64,000 bases of DNA from Flavobacterium jumunjinense (GTDB taxonomy: Bacteria > Bacteroidota > Bacteroidia > Flavobacteriales > Flavobacteriaceae). The translations under genes were made by a program, and so were the position numbers. The DNA lies in NCBI RefSeq assembly GCF_021650975.2, contig NZ_CP091285.1:1550001-1614000 (forward strand), written 5' to 3'. The notes under the pieces were generated by a model. The model made no database searches and was not told the DNA's origin. It worked only from the letters and a program-made list of their open reading frames with translations. Below are positions 12,667-21,524 of the stretch, piece after piece; the stretch's first letter is position 1, and every line of letters starts with the position of its first letter.

Positions 12667-12748
12667 TGTTTTATCACGAATGAAACTTTAACAAGAACGG
12701 TAATTTTCGTGTAACCGTTTTAGAACTAATATATATTATTTTTGCACT

Positions 12749-12828
12749 CGGTTAATAAAGGTGTATTATCCAAATTAGTTAATAAGGTAAAGTAAAAAAA
12801 GGATACTAGAAATAGTATCCTTTTTTTA
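12749..12828 (+). ncRNA. Paralogous intergenic small RNA, divergent copy E
   Basis: The upstream element AACTTTAACAAGAACGGTAA starts 53 bases before the -7 box TATTTTTG (12737-12744), as in the others. The transcript starts CGGTTAATAAAGG and contains a second AGTTAATAAGG at about 12777. Its terminator is unrelated in sequence: GGATACTA-GAAA-TAGTATCC plus T7 (12801-12827). The promoter and 5' motif are kept while the body has diverged. Confidence 0.6.
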
Positions 12829-12915
12829 TTACTTATATTTTAGTAATTCCATAACCTTAACAAAATCGGCAATTTTATTGTATTTAACTTTACTGAATTT
12901 CGCCTTATATTTGTC

Positions 12916-12988
12916 TCGGTTAATAGCAGTAATTTTTTCTACTCAAGAAAAAATTTAAAGGTCGAAGTGTTCACTTCGGCCTTTTTTA
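12916..12988 (+). ncRNA. Paralogous intergenic small RNA, copy F
   Basis: Upstream element AACCTTAACAAAATCGGCAA at 12853-12872, -7 box TATATTTG at 12906-12913, then GGTTAATAGCAGTAA, the ACTCA-loop hairpin and terminator GGTCGAAG...CTTCGGCC. The terminator T run overlaps the stop codon of the convergent mfd gene. Read from the other strand it is also a hairpin followed by T-rich DNA, so it probably terminates mfd as well. Confidence 0.7.
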
Positions 12989-15900
12989 TATTTTAGAAAT
13001 CAGTTCAAGCGCTTTGTTAATCGTTTTTACATTATCGAAAGTTAAGAGTAAACGCAATCCGTTTTTAGTTTGCTTTTCTTTCATTTTACAAAGATTTCCA
13101 TTTTGTTGCACAAATTGAACCACTTTTATGAAACGATTACTTTGATAAAAAGTGCTTTGCTGATCATTTATAAAATAACCAATCATTTTTCCTTGCTTAA
13201 TAACAACTTTCTCTAATCCTAAAGCAGAAGCTCTCCATTTTAAACGAACACTGTTTAAAAGTGCAACAGCGGACTTAGGTAAAGCTCCAAAACGATCAAT
13301 TAGCTTTTGTTCGAATTGTTCTAGTTTTATTTCGTCTTTAATTAGGTTAAGTTCGTTATATTGATTTAAACGTTCGGTAATATTATTGATATATTCATCT
13401 GGAAAAAGAATTTCAAAATCGGTATCTATTTGAATGTCTTTTACAAATTCTTTGGTTTCAATATTATTTTCTTCAACATATAAATCGGCAAATTCATTTT
13501 CTTTAAGTTCTTCAATAGCTTCATTCATGATTTTTTGATAAGTATCGAAACCAATTTCATTTATGAAACCACTTTGTTCACCACCTAATAAATCTCCAGC
13601 ACCACGAATTTCTAAATCTTTCATCGCAATATTAAATCCGCTTCCAAGTTCGCTAAATTGCTCTAAAGCTTGAATACGTTTTCTGGCATCATCAGTCATA
13701 GCAGAATAGGGAGGAGTAATAAAGTAACAAAATGCTTTTTTGTTACTTCGCCCAACACGACCTCTCATTTGGTGTAAATCGGAAAGACCAAAGTTATTAG
13801 CGTTGTTAATAAAGATAGTATTTGCATTAGGAACGTCTAATCCGCTTTCAATAATAGTAGTTGCAACGAGAACGTCAAATTCACCTTCAATAAAAGAGAG
13901 CATTAATTCTTCCAATTTTTTTCCATCCATTTGTCCGTGTCCAATGCCAACTTTTGCATTAGGAACTAATCGTTGAATCATTCCAGCAACTTCCTTTATA
14001 TTCTCAATTCTATTATTTATAAAAAAGACTTGGCCACCACGTTCAATTTCATAAGCAATAGCATCACGAATAATTTCCTCATTAAAGCTTACCACATTTG
14101 TCTCTATAGGATAACGATTTGGAGGAGGTGTTGTAATTACTGACAAATCTCTCGCAGCCATTAATGAGAATTGTAATGTTCTAGGTATTGGCGTTGCTGT
14201 TAATGTTAAAGTATCAACAGTTTCGGAGATTGTTTTTAATTTATCTTTTACGTTAACTCCGAACTTTTGTTCTTCGTCAATGATTAATAAACCTAAATTT
14301 TTAAATTTCACATTCTTATTTACCAATTGATGCGTACCAATAACAATATCTAATTTTCCTGCTTCTAATTGTTCTAAAGTTTCTTTCTTTTCTTTTGCAG
14401 ATCTAAACCTATTCAAATAACCAACAGTAACAGGCATGTCTTTTAAACGTTCGGTAAATGTTCTAAAATGTTGATAGGCTAAAATAGTTGTAGGTACTAA
14501 AATAGCAACTTGTTTACTATTATCTACTGCTTTAAAGGCAGCTCTAATAGCAACCTCTGTTTTTCCAAAACCAACATCTCCACAAACCAATCGATCCATA
14601 GGTCTGTCACTTTCCATATCTAACTTAACATCATGTGTTGCAGTAATTTGATCTGGTGTGTCTTCATAGATGAATGAGCTCTCTAATTCTTTTTGTAAGT
14701 AACTATCTGGAGCACAAGCGAACCCTTTTTCTAAACGTCGTTTTGCATACAATTGAATAAGGTTAAACGCAATATGTTTAACTCTTGCTTTTGTTTTTTG
14801 TTTTAACGTTTTCCAAGCATTACTTCCGAGTTTGTAAATCTTTGGTGGTGTTCCGTCTTTACCACTGTATTTGGAAATTTTATGTAATGAGTGAATGCTA
14901 ACATAAACAATGTCATTATCTGCATAAACAAGTTTAATGGCTTCTTGTTTCTTCCCTTCAACATCTATTTTTTGTAAGCCTCCAAACTTTCCTATTCCAT
15001 GATCTATATGAGTAACATAGTCGCCCACAGATAATGAAGTTAGTTCTTTTAAAGTAATTGTTTGTTTTTTGGAATAACCATTTTTAATACTGAACTTATG
15101 GTAGCGTTCAAAAATCTGATGATCTGTATAGCATGCAATCTGAAGTTCGTCGTCAATGAAGCCCTGAAATAAAGGGAATACTAATGTTTTGTACTGCTTT
15201 CGTGTGGATTCATGTTTTTCAGAATCAATATCTTCAAAAATATCATGAAAACGTCCTGCCTGATTTTCATTAGAACAGAATAAATAATTTGTAATATTAT
15301 TAAAATGATTCTCTCCTAGATTGTTTAGAAGTAAATCAAATTGTTTGTTAAAAGAAGGTTGTGGTTGAATATGAAATTCAAACTGTTTGTCTGTTTTAAA
15401 GACAGGTTTGTTGTGCAATTCAACTACGGTAAAGTCTAATGCTTTTTTTAGAAATTGTTTTTGATCTAGAAAAAGTTCTTCAGGAGCTGAATGTTTAATG
15501 TCAGAAGAAAGTTTGGTAAAAGCTTCGTTTGCTTTTCCAAATAATTTATCTAATTGATGCCCTAAAAGCTCAGTATTTTGAATAAAAAGCACAGTCTTGT
15601 CATTAATATAATGTAAAAAACTCTCTCTATTTTCTTCAAGAAGTTTGTTTTCTACATTAGGAATGATACTTATTTTTTTTAGTTTTTCAACAGAAAGCTG
15701 TGTTTCAACATCGAAAGTTCTAATGCTATCTACTTCATTACCAAAAAACTCAATTCTATACGGATGATCGTTAGAAAAAGAAAAAACATCTACAATTCCT
15801 CCACGAACAGAAAACTCACCTGGTTCGGTTACAAAATCTGCTCTTTTGAAATTGTATTCAAAAAGTGTTTCGTTAATAAAATCAATAGAAACCTTATCGT

Positions 15901-16339
15901 TTACATTAAGTTTTAAAGTGTTCTTTTCAAGTTCTTTTCTCGTAACAACTTTTTCAAAAACAGCATCAACATAAGAAACAATTATGGCTGGTTTTTTTCT
16001 AGAATTAATACGATTTAGAACTTCTGCTCTTAATAGAATATTTGCATTATCAGTTTCTTCAATCTGATAAGGTCTTCTGTATGAGCCAGGATAAAACAAA
16101 ACATCTTGATCGTTGATTAATTGTTCTAAATCATTCAAATAATAGGCGGCTTCTTCTTTATCATTAAATAAAAATAAAAAAGGCAGTTCGGTTTTTTTGA
16201 AAAGCGAATCAATTACAAACGATAAAGAAGAACCAATAAGCCCTGAAACATTTATCTTTTTGCGATTATTAATGTATTCGGTAATTTGAGCAATTTTTGG
16301 CTGTTGCTCATATTTTTTTACTATTTCGGAAGCTTTCAA
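12986..16339 (-). CDS. mfd: Transcription-repair coupling factor Mfd
   Basis: A 1117-residue cytosolic ATPase that removes RNA polymerase stalled at DNA lesions and recruits UvrA; the usual family length is about 1150. Domains: UvrB-like N-terminal part (about 1-330), CarD-like RNA polymerase interaction domain (about 433-500, VGDYVTHIDHGIGKFGG), superfamily 2 translocase with Walker A GDVGFGKTE (about 586), DEEQ box (IIDEEQKFG, about 686) and TLTATPIPRTL, then the TRG region and C-terminal TRCF domain. It is complete. It ends inside the terminator of small RNA F. The lipoprotein gene upstream (33 bases) is likely cotranscribed. uvrC lies 18 kb away. Confidence 0.97.
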   Translation of the reverse strand: MKASEIVKKYEQQPKIAQITEYINNRKKINVSGLIGSSLSFVIDSLFKKTELPFLFLFNDKEEAAYYLNDLEQLINDQDVLFYPGSYRRPYQIEETDNANILLRAEVLNRINSRKKPAIIVSYVDAVFEKVVTRKELEKNTLKLNVNDKVSIDFINETLFEYNFKRADFVTEPGEFSVRGGIVDVFSFSNDHPYRIEFFGNEVDSIRTFDVETQLSVEKLKKISIIPNVENKLLEENRESFLHYINDKTVLFIQNTELLGHQLDKLFGKANEAFTKLSSDIKHSAPEELFLDQKQFLKKALDFTVVELHNKPVFKTDKQFEFHIQPQPSFNKQFDLLLNNLGENHFNNITNYLFCSNENQAGRFHDIFEDIDSEKHESTRKQYKTLVFPLFQGFIDDELQIACYTDHQIFERYHKFSIKNGYSKKQTITLKELTSLSVGDYVTHIDHGIGKFGGLQKIDVEGKKQEAIKLVYADNDIVYVSIHSLHKISKYSGKDGTPPKIYKLGSNAWKTLKQKTKARVKHIAFNLIQLYAKRRLEKGFACAPDSYLQKELESSFIYEDTPDQITATHDVKLDMESDRPMDRLVCGDVGFGKTEVAIRAAFKAVDNSKQVAILVPTTILAYQHFRTFTERLKDMPVTVGYLNRFRSAKEKKETLEQLEAGKLDIVIGTHQLVNKNVKFKNLGLLIIDEEQKFGVNVKDKLKTISETVDTLTLTATPIPRTLQFSLMAARDLSVITTPPPNRYPIETNVVSFNEEIIRDAIAYEIERGGQVFFINNRIENIKEVAGMIQRLVPNAKVGIGHGQMDGKKLEELMLSFIEGEFDVLVATTIIESGLDVPNANTIFINNANNFGLSDLHQMRGRVGRSNKKAFCYFITPPYSAMTDDARKRIQALEQFSELGSGFNIAMKDLEIRGAGDLLGGEQSGFINEIGFDTYQKIMNEAIEELKENEFADLYVEENNIETKEFVKDIQIDTDFEILFPDEYINNITERLNQYNELNLIKDEIKLEQFEQKLIDRFGALPKSAVALLNSVRLKWRASALGLEKVVIKQGKMIGYFINDQQSTFYQSNRFIKVVQFVQQNGNLCKMKEKQTKNGLRLLLTFDNVKTINKALELISKI

Positions 16340-16371
16340 GTTATGTTGTATAATTTAAATTTGAGGAGATT

Positions 16372-16995
16372 TTACTCTTCTGTCTCTTCAGATTTTTGTT
16401 GATCTTTGTTTTCTATAATTTCGTCTTGGAATTTCTTTCTAGCCAAACGGGTAGTGTCTAAGGCTCGAATCATAATTTCTTCGCCTATTTCTTTAGGAAT
16501 GGCTTTTTTAATTACAACCTCGTCCATTTGAGTGTACACACCTTTAATTTCTTCGTTTATCTCATTTATTAAAGTAATTACTCTTTTTTGAGGTATATCT
16601 TCTAAATGGATATAGGTATCTAACGATTTTATTTTGGTGTTTAATGTAACTAATCGACTTCTAACTTGAGGGATGTTGAAACTTTCAGGAACAGTTAAAC
16701 TTAAACTGTCTGATTTTTCAGAAACATTTTTCACTTTCATTTGAAAAGCTAAAAGAGAGGTCTTCGGTTTCTCTTCTAATTCTCGTTTAATTTGTTGCCA
16801 CTCGTTCCACTCAGAAATACTAGCTTTTACTTCTGGTTTAGATTCTGGAAATGTGAATTGCCATTTTTTAGAAATTTCCTTAAAAATAGCGTCATTCTTC
16901 TTCGATATTTTAGTAGATTCTTCATTCTGTTTGTCATTATCTTCACATGAAATTAATGTTGTTAGCAGAATAAATAGTGGAATTAAATACTTCAT
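16372..16995 (-). CDS. Hypothetical lipoprotein upstream of mfd
   Basis: A 207-residue protein with a clear lipobox (MKYLIPLFILLTTLISCEDN, Cys17). The mature part is charged and helical, with a possible coiled coil at about 80-170 (RSRLVTLNTKIKSLDTYIHLE, then LINEINEEIKGVYTQMDE) and a Lys/Glu-rich tail. No family is recognised. It probably sits in the periplasm, anchored to the inner or outer membrane. It is 33 bases before mfd on the same strand; the pairing looks positional rather than functional. Confidence 0.75.
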   Translation of the reverse strand: MKYLIPLFILLTTLISCEDNDKQNEESTKISKKNDAIFKEISKKWQFTFPESKPEVKASISEWNEWQQIKRELEEKPKTSLLAFQMKVKNVSEKSDSLSLTVPESFNIPQVRSRLVTLNTKIKSLDTYIHLEDIPQKRVITLINEINEEIKGVYTQMDEVVIKKAIPKEIGEEIMIRALDTTRLARKKFQDEIIENKDQQKSEETEE

Positions 16996-17118
16996 TTTGA
17001 TGTCTTATTATAGCAAAAGTAATAATGTTTATTGAAAGTTAGATTATTTATATGTTTTCTTAACATTTGTTGCAGAAATAAAACTAATAAAATGCTTAAA
17101 TGATGCTTCTGAAAATGT

Positions 17119-17126
17119 TATATTTG
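17119..17126 (+). promoter_or_regulatory. -7 box that fixes the threonine dehydrogenase start
   Basis: TATATTTG followed by CA, 22 bases before the ATG at 17148. An upstream in-frame ATG at 17100 would lie before this promoter, so 17148 is the better start. Confidence 0.65.
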
Positions 17127-17147
17127 CATACTAATTACACCTATATA

Positions 17148-18104
17148 ATGAATACGAAAATTTTGATTATTGGTGCTTGTGGACAAATAGGCACCGAGTT
17201 GACGGCTAAATTGAGAGCTACTTATGGAGTAGAAAATGTTGTTGCTTCTGATATTAGAAAATTAGAAAATGATGTTGTAAATAACGGAATATTTGAAGTT
17301 GTTAATGCATTAGACTATAATCAAATTGAACATTTACTTGAAAAATATAAAATTACAGATGTCTATTTAATGGCAGCACTTTTATCTGCAACTGCAGAAA
17401 AAAATCCTGCATTTGCTTGGGATCTAAATATGAACTCTCTTTTTCATGTATTAAACTTAGCAAAGGCTGGAAAAATAAAAAAAATATTTTGGCCTTCAAG
17501 TATTGCTGTTTTTGGACCAACAACTCCATCGCAAAATACACCACAATATACCATTATGGAGCCAACAACTGTTTATGGAATTTCGAAACAAACAGGTGAA
17601 AGATGGTGTGAGTATTATAACAAACAATATGGTGTAGATGTTAGAAGTATTCGTTATCCTGGATTAATTAGTTGGAGTACAGAACCAGGAGGAGGAACTA
17701 CAGATTATGCAGTTGATATTTTTCATAAAGCAATTACAGAAGGGAAATTTACAAGTTTTCTTTCCGAAAACACAGGTTTACCTATGATGTATATGGACGA
17801 TGCAATAAAAGCGACCATTGGTATTATGCAAGCTCCAGAAGAACAAGTAAAAATTAGATCTTCTTATAATTTATCAGGAATGAGTTTTACTCCAAAAGAA
17901 ATTGCTGAAGAAATTAAAAAACATTATCCAGATTTTACAATTGACTACAATCCAGACTTTAGACAGAAGATTGCGGATAGTTGGCCAGCAAGTATAGATG
18001 ATACTTCTGCGAGAGAAGATTGGAATTGGAAAAATGATTTTGAAATTGAAAACATGACGGAAGATATGTTTGAAAATTTAAAGAAACACATTTATAATAC
18101 CTAA
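17148..18104 (+). CDS. L-threonine 3-dehydrogenase, GalE-like short-chain type
   Basis: A 318-residue NAD-dependent enzyme of the extended SDR (epimerase) family. The Rossmann motif is at residues 4-13 (ILIIGACGQIG), VVASDIR binds the NAD ribose, YxxxK is in TTVYGISKQTGE, and the upstream catalytic Ser is in FWPSSIAVFGP. The pattern RYPGLISWSTEPGGGTTDYAV is characteristic of the SDR-type threonine dehydrogenase known from Flavobacterium, which makes 2-amino-3-ketobutyrate for glycine formation. A 2-amino-3-ketobutyrate ligase gene is not in the window. The start is set by the promoter at 17119. It appears monocistronic. Confidence 0.9.
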   Translation: MNTKILIIGACGQIGTELTAKLRATYGVENVVASDIRKLENDVVNNGIFEVVNALDYNQIEHLLEKYKITDVYLMAALLSATAEKNPAFAWDLNMNSLFHVLNLAKAGKIKKIFWPSSIAVFGPTTPSQNTPQYTIMEPTTVYGISKQTGERWCEYYNKQYGVDVRSIRYPGLISWSTEPGGGTTDYAVDIFHKAITEGKFTSFLSENTGLPMMYMDDAIKATIGIMQAPEEQVKIRSSYNLSGMSFTPKEIAEEIKKHYPDFTIDYNPDFRQKIADSWPASIDDTSAREDWNWKNDFEIENMTEDMFENLKKHIYNT

Positions 18105-18172
18105 AAACATCTAATTGTATATACTATTTTTCATTTTTTGTGGTTAAGTTTGTAAATAAATAAACACTTAAC

Positions 18173-19588
18173 ATGAAAAAATTTTTAAAATTGAAGCGCA
18201 TCTTTGCGCTCACGATTGCTATTCTATGTAGTAGCGTTTCTGCACAAACTCGTCCTTTTCCTGCTAACATTGACTATGGTAACGGGCTAACTGCTTCTGG
18301 GAAAAGTAGTGTGGATGCAGAGAATAGTTATAACATTTGGAAAACAAACTTTGTAGAAGCCTGTACTAATGGGCGATTTAGAGTAAAATTTGATAACTCA
18401 AGCGAAACAGTTTCTGAAGGAATAGCCTATGGAATGTTGCTTACTGTTTATAAGGCAGACAAGGTTACATTTGATGGTCTATGGCAGTATTATAAAGACA
18501 ATCGTAACGGAAATGGTGTTATGAATTGGAAAATAAATGGATGCTCAGGAGTTAACGGGCAAAATGGTGCAACAGATGCAGAAGTAGACGCAGCGATGGC
18601 ACTTATTGTAGCCGATTATCAATGGGGAAGTTCGGGAGTAATTAATTATAGGTTAGATGCAGAAAATTTAATCAATGCAATTAAAACGCATGAAGTAGAA
18701 GCGGGAACTTATGTTTTAAAACCAGGCGATATGTTTGGTGGTTCACAATTAACGAATGCTTCGTATTTTGCACCAGCCTATTTTAGAGTATTTGGAACAT
18801 TTACTAATGATACAGCATATTGGAACAACGTAGCTTCCCAATGTTATACTATTATAAATGCAAACTTGACAGCAAATAATGCAGCAGGTGGTTTGGTATC
18901 AGATTGGTGTCAAGCATCAGGAGCTTATTCTTCTCAAAGCGGTGGTTATGTAAATCAAGGGCAAACCTATAAATATGATGCAGCAAGAACACCTTGGAGA
19001 ATTGCGGTTGATTATTTATGGTATGGAAATAATAGTGCAAAAGTATATGCTAAAAAATGTTCAGATTTTGTTAGGGTAGATCTAAATGGTACTGCAAATA
19101 TTAAAGATGGTTATAATCAAAATGGATCAGTTATAGGGCAATGGCACAATGCTACTTTTGTAGGGGCATTTGCTTGTGCGGCTACAGCGGGAGAAAACCA
19201 ACCACATTTGGATGCATCTTATGTTGATTTGAATTCTCTAAACGAACCAAATAGTTATTTTAACCATACATTAAAAACAATGTATTTGTTCTTGTTAACG
19301 GGTAATTTCTATTTGCCACCAACAGGAACATTGTCTAATGATTCTTTTCAGAATGAAGATTTTAATGTGAGTTTATACCCAAACCCTAGTAAAGGAATTT
19401 TCACATTAACAGTACCTTCAAGTTCTAAGATTGAAGTTGTAAATGTGCAAGGAAAAATTGTTTTAGAAAAAGAAATGAACGATGTGCTTACAACATCTAT
19501 AGATTTAAGTAGTAAAGCAGCAGGGATTTATTACATGAAAGTAATTAACAATGATAGAACAGTTTTTAGAAAGATTGTTTTAGAATAA
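18173..19588 (+). CDS. Secreted GH8 glucanase with type IX secretion sorting domain
   Basis: A 471-residue protein. Signal peptide at about 1-24 (SSVSAQ). GH8 (alpha/alpha)6 catalytic domain at about 30-375, with SEGIAYGML around residue 83 (catalytic acid Glu) and the family signature ATDAEVDAAMAL (Asp as base). YKYDAARTPWRIAVDYLW is also typical. GH8 enzymes hydrolyse beta-1,4 links in cellulose, chitosan, lichenan or xylan; the substrate cannot be chosen here. The last 75 residues are a type A Por sorting domain (SLYPNPSKGIFTL through YMKVINNDRTVFRKIVLE), so it leaves the cell through T9SS. No carbohydrate-binding module is visible. A bidirectional terminator follows. Confidence 0.92.
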   Translation: MKKFLKLKRIFALTIAILCSSVSAQTRPFPANIDYGNGLTASGKSSVDAENSYNIWKTNFVEACTNGRFRVKFDNSSETVSEGIAYGMLLTVYKADKVTFDGLWQYYKDNRNGNGVMNWKINGCSGVNGQNGATDAEVDAAMALIVADYQWGSSGVINYRLDAENLINAIKTHEVEAGTYVLKPGDMFGGSQLTNASYFAPAYFRVFGTFTNDTAYWNNVASQCYTIINANLTANNAAGGLVSDWCQASGAYSSQSGGYVNQGQTYKYDAARTPWRIAVDYLWYGNNSAKVYAKKCSDFVRVDLNGTANIKDGYNQNGSVIGQWHNATFVGAFACAATAGENQPHLDASYVDLNSLNEPNSYFNHTLKTMYLFLLTGNFYLPPTGTLSNDSFQNEDFNVSLYPNPSKGIFTLTVPSSSKIEVVNVQGKIVLEKEMNDVLTTSIDLSSKAAGIYYMKVINNDRTVFRKIVLE

Positions 19589-19610
19589 CTCAGCCTATTT
19601 TATATAAATA

Positions 19611-19643
19611 AAGAAAACCACATTTTTTAGATGTGGTTTTCTT
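19611..19643. terminator. Bidirectional terminator between GH8 gene and convergent gene
   Basis: AAGAAAACCACAT...ATGTGGTTTTCTT, a 13-bp perfect stem with A and T runs on both sides. It serves the two convergent genes. Confidence 0.85.
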
Positions 19644-19645
19644 AG

Positions 19646-20005
19646 TTATCGGCTTTTATTTTTCTTCGGAGTAGGCTTTTTACGTTCGCTTTTTTTCTTA
19701 CCTCCTGCCATTTCATATTGTGAGCTGTTTTTTCCATATTTTGTAGCTACACCCGTTAGGATGCGTTCGTTCCAATCTTTTATCACTTCTATTTGACTAA
19801 TACATTCATTGTATAAATCATCAATTGTACTTAAAGCAGTATTGTAAACGCTTAGTTTTGTTGAAAGAGCGGTAATTGCCGCTTCATAATTTGGAACTGT
19901 AATATCGTTTCCTAAATCTAATGTACTGCTAATACTTTTTACAGCTGCTAAACGAGTATTTGCCTTCTCAAGATCTAATACTCTGGTTAATTTTCTTCTT
20001 GCCAT
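19646..20005 (-). CDS. Small basic helical protein next to a 21-bp repeat array
   Basis: A 119-residue protein starting at MARRKLTR. The frame could start at a TTG 9 bases earlier, but the ATG is preferred. It is predicted all-helical (residues 10-85), then has KYGKNSSQYEMAGG and a strongly basic tail KKKSERKKPTPKKNKSR. I recall a similar xYGKxSxxYExAGG...SERK pattern in unannotated Bacteroidota proteins, without known function. The basic tail suggests nucleic acid binding (inference). Directly upstream lies an array of 21-bp units. A longer Lys-tailed helical protein beside a second such array is at 61083-61817; the two show no convincing sequence alignment by eye. Confidence 0.7.
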   Translation of the reverse strand: MARRKLTRVLDLEKANTRLAAVKSISSTLDLGNDITVPNYEAAITALSTKLSVYNTALSTIDDLYNECISQIEVIKDWNERILTGVATKYGKNSSQYEMAGGKKKSERKKPTPKKNKSR

Positions 20006-20142
20006 GATTTTCAATTTTTAATTATTATTTGTTTTATTCGTTGAAAATGATAAAACAAATTATGTGCCAAATTGAAGTAGAAACTTAACAAATAGCCTGT
20101 TTATATGTTTTTTTTATTGTTTTAATTAGAAACAATAAACCT

Positions 20143-20373
20143 AATTTAATGAGTATTATGCCCAATTAGATATGTATTAAACTAAGATTAATTAGTATTA
20201 AATGGAATTAAATTTATAATAAGTCAAACTAGATTCATAATAAGCATAATTAAATTAAGAGTAAACAAAACTTAATTTGTATTAAGTGTAATTAAGCTTG
20301 TATTTAACCCAATTAGATTTATAATAAGCATAATTAGGTATCTAGTAAATTAAACTTAATTAGTAGAAAGTAA
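20143..20373. repeat. Degenerate tandem array in exact 21-bp register (array 1)
   Basis: Eleven units start at 20143, 20164, 20185, 20206, 20227, 20248, 20269, 20290, 20311, 20332 and 20353 without any register slip. Most begin AATTA or AACTTA and contain TATAATAAGCAT or TATTAA variants. There is no open frame through it on either strand; minus-strand heptads such as I-G-L-N-T-S-L are interrupted by stops. The rest of the 420-base gap between 20005 and 20430 shows no other feature. Confidence 0.85.
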
Positions 20374-20429
20374 AATTGCAAGCATTTTTGTTTCTCAAAA
20401 TAAGAAGGCTTACAATGTGGAACAAAAAG

Positions 20430-21524
20430 TTATTTGTCTTTTTTTGCGTGAACTAAATCTTGCATATCGTAGTATTCAATTCCTTTTTGTTTTAGTGGGT
20501 TAGTGCTCCATTCTTCCCATTCGTTGGTGTATGGACTGTAGCCGCATTTTAAAGGTTTGGAATACTGATTTTCTGGGTCTTCAACATAGGCACGGCAATC
20601 GGTACACACATGACGGAATTCGCAATCTTTGCACACATCAATTTGGTCTTTGGTAATGTTCCAGTATTTTTTTAAATCTTTGTGTTGCAACGCTTCTTCT
20701 AATGTGGTGTTTTTTATGTTACCAAAGCTCTGAGAAATTGCTGGGCAATTTTTAATATTACCGTCTTTGTCGATGGCTATTTTTTTGTTTAGGCAAGAGT
20801 TGTGGTTGAGGGACTCTGTAAAATGACTTACATTTGAAGTGAAATATTTTTCATCAACATTACCACAAAATTTAAATTCAGTAATTTTTTTTTGAGTATA
20901 AATTATATTTGTGAGATTGAATTCTTCAAAATCTAGCAATTCTTCTCTCTCTGAAGTATGAATAATAATTTTAGTTAACCTTAATTTAGTTGAAGTTATA
21001 TTTTTTAAAAAATCATTATTTATAGTAATATCATCTTTAATTATTAAACCTATATATTTAATTGAGCTATAATAAAAAGAATCTAGAAAAGAAATTAAAT
21101 CATTGCTCTCAATTAAATTATAAAAGACAAGTTCTAGATATTCACATCCGAGATTTTCTAATTGACCTATAGTATCGGAATAATCATTTTTTAAATTAAA
21201 ATTTTCAATAATAGCATTGTTGATAGCAAAAGGTGATTTATAATCTAGCTTTAAATCTGGAAAATAATCTAACTCAATTTCTTCACAGAAAAAACCTAAA
21301 TCTAAATTTTCTAGATTAATAAAATAATCCTTAATTATTTCTGTATTTTCTTCTCCATATTCAATGTATATATCCTGAATTTTTATGTTTTTACATTTAG
21401 TTAATATTTCACACAAATCATTAGGGATAAAATGCACATTAGATCTTTGAAGGTCAACGATAACACTTCTTTTGTACCCCTTAACAACAATACAATTTGC
21501 AAACAGTTTAAAATATTTCATCAT
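20430..21524 (-). CDS. SPASM-domain peptide maturase, grasp-with-spasm type
   Basis: A 364-residue protein whose C-terminal part carries a SPASM Cys cluster: C-x15-C (CLNKKIAIDKDGNIKNC), then CKDCEFRHVCTDC (C-x2-C-x5-C-x2-C), then KCGYSP. These would ligate auxiliary Fe-S clusters. There is no CxxxCxxC radical SAM motif in the first 240 residues, which are AT-rich, leucine/isoleucine-rich and divergent. That fits the computationally defined SPASM partner of grasp-with-spasm RiPP systems (TIGR04193, from memory). It is the last gene of the operon. Its start overlaps the stop of the 60-residue gene by 4 bases, implying coupled translation. Probable role: recognise or modify the precursor together with the ATP-grasp enzyme. 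Confidence 0.85.
   Translation of the reverse strand: MMKYFKLFANCIVVKGYKRSVIVDLQRSNVHFIPNDLCEILTKCKNIKIQDIYIEYGEENTEIIKDYFINLENLDLGFFCEEIELDYFPDLKLDYKSPFAINNAIIENFNLKNDYSDTIGQLENLGCEYLELVFYNLIESNDLISFLDSFYYSSIKYIGLIIKDDITINNDFLKNITSTKLRLTKIIIHTSEREELLDFEEFNLTNIIYTQKKITEFKFCGNVDEKYFTSNVSHFTESLNHNSCLNKKIAIDKDGNIKNCPAISQSFGNIKNTTLEEALQHKDLKKYWNITKDQIDVCKDCEFRHVCTDCRAYVEDPENQYSKPLKCGYSPYTNEWEEWSTNPLKQKGIEYYDMQDLVHAKKDK

Noticed and set aside
20143..20373. CRISPR array
   Set aside because: Units are contiguous, degenerate and without unique spacers, and no cas genes are nearby. The same holds for 60800-61051.
20430..21524. Radical SAM enzyme
   Set aside because: No CxxxCxxC motif; only the SPASM cysteines are present.
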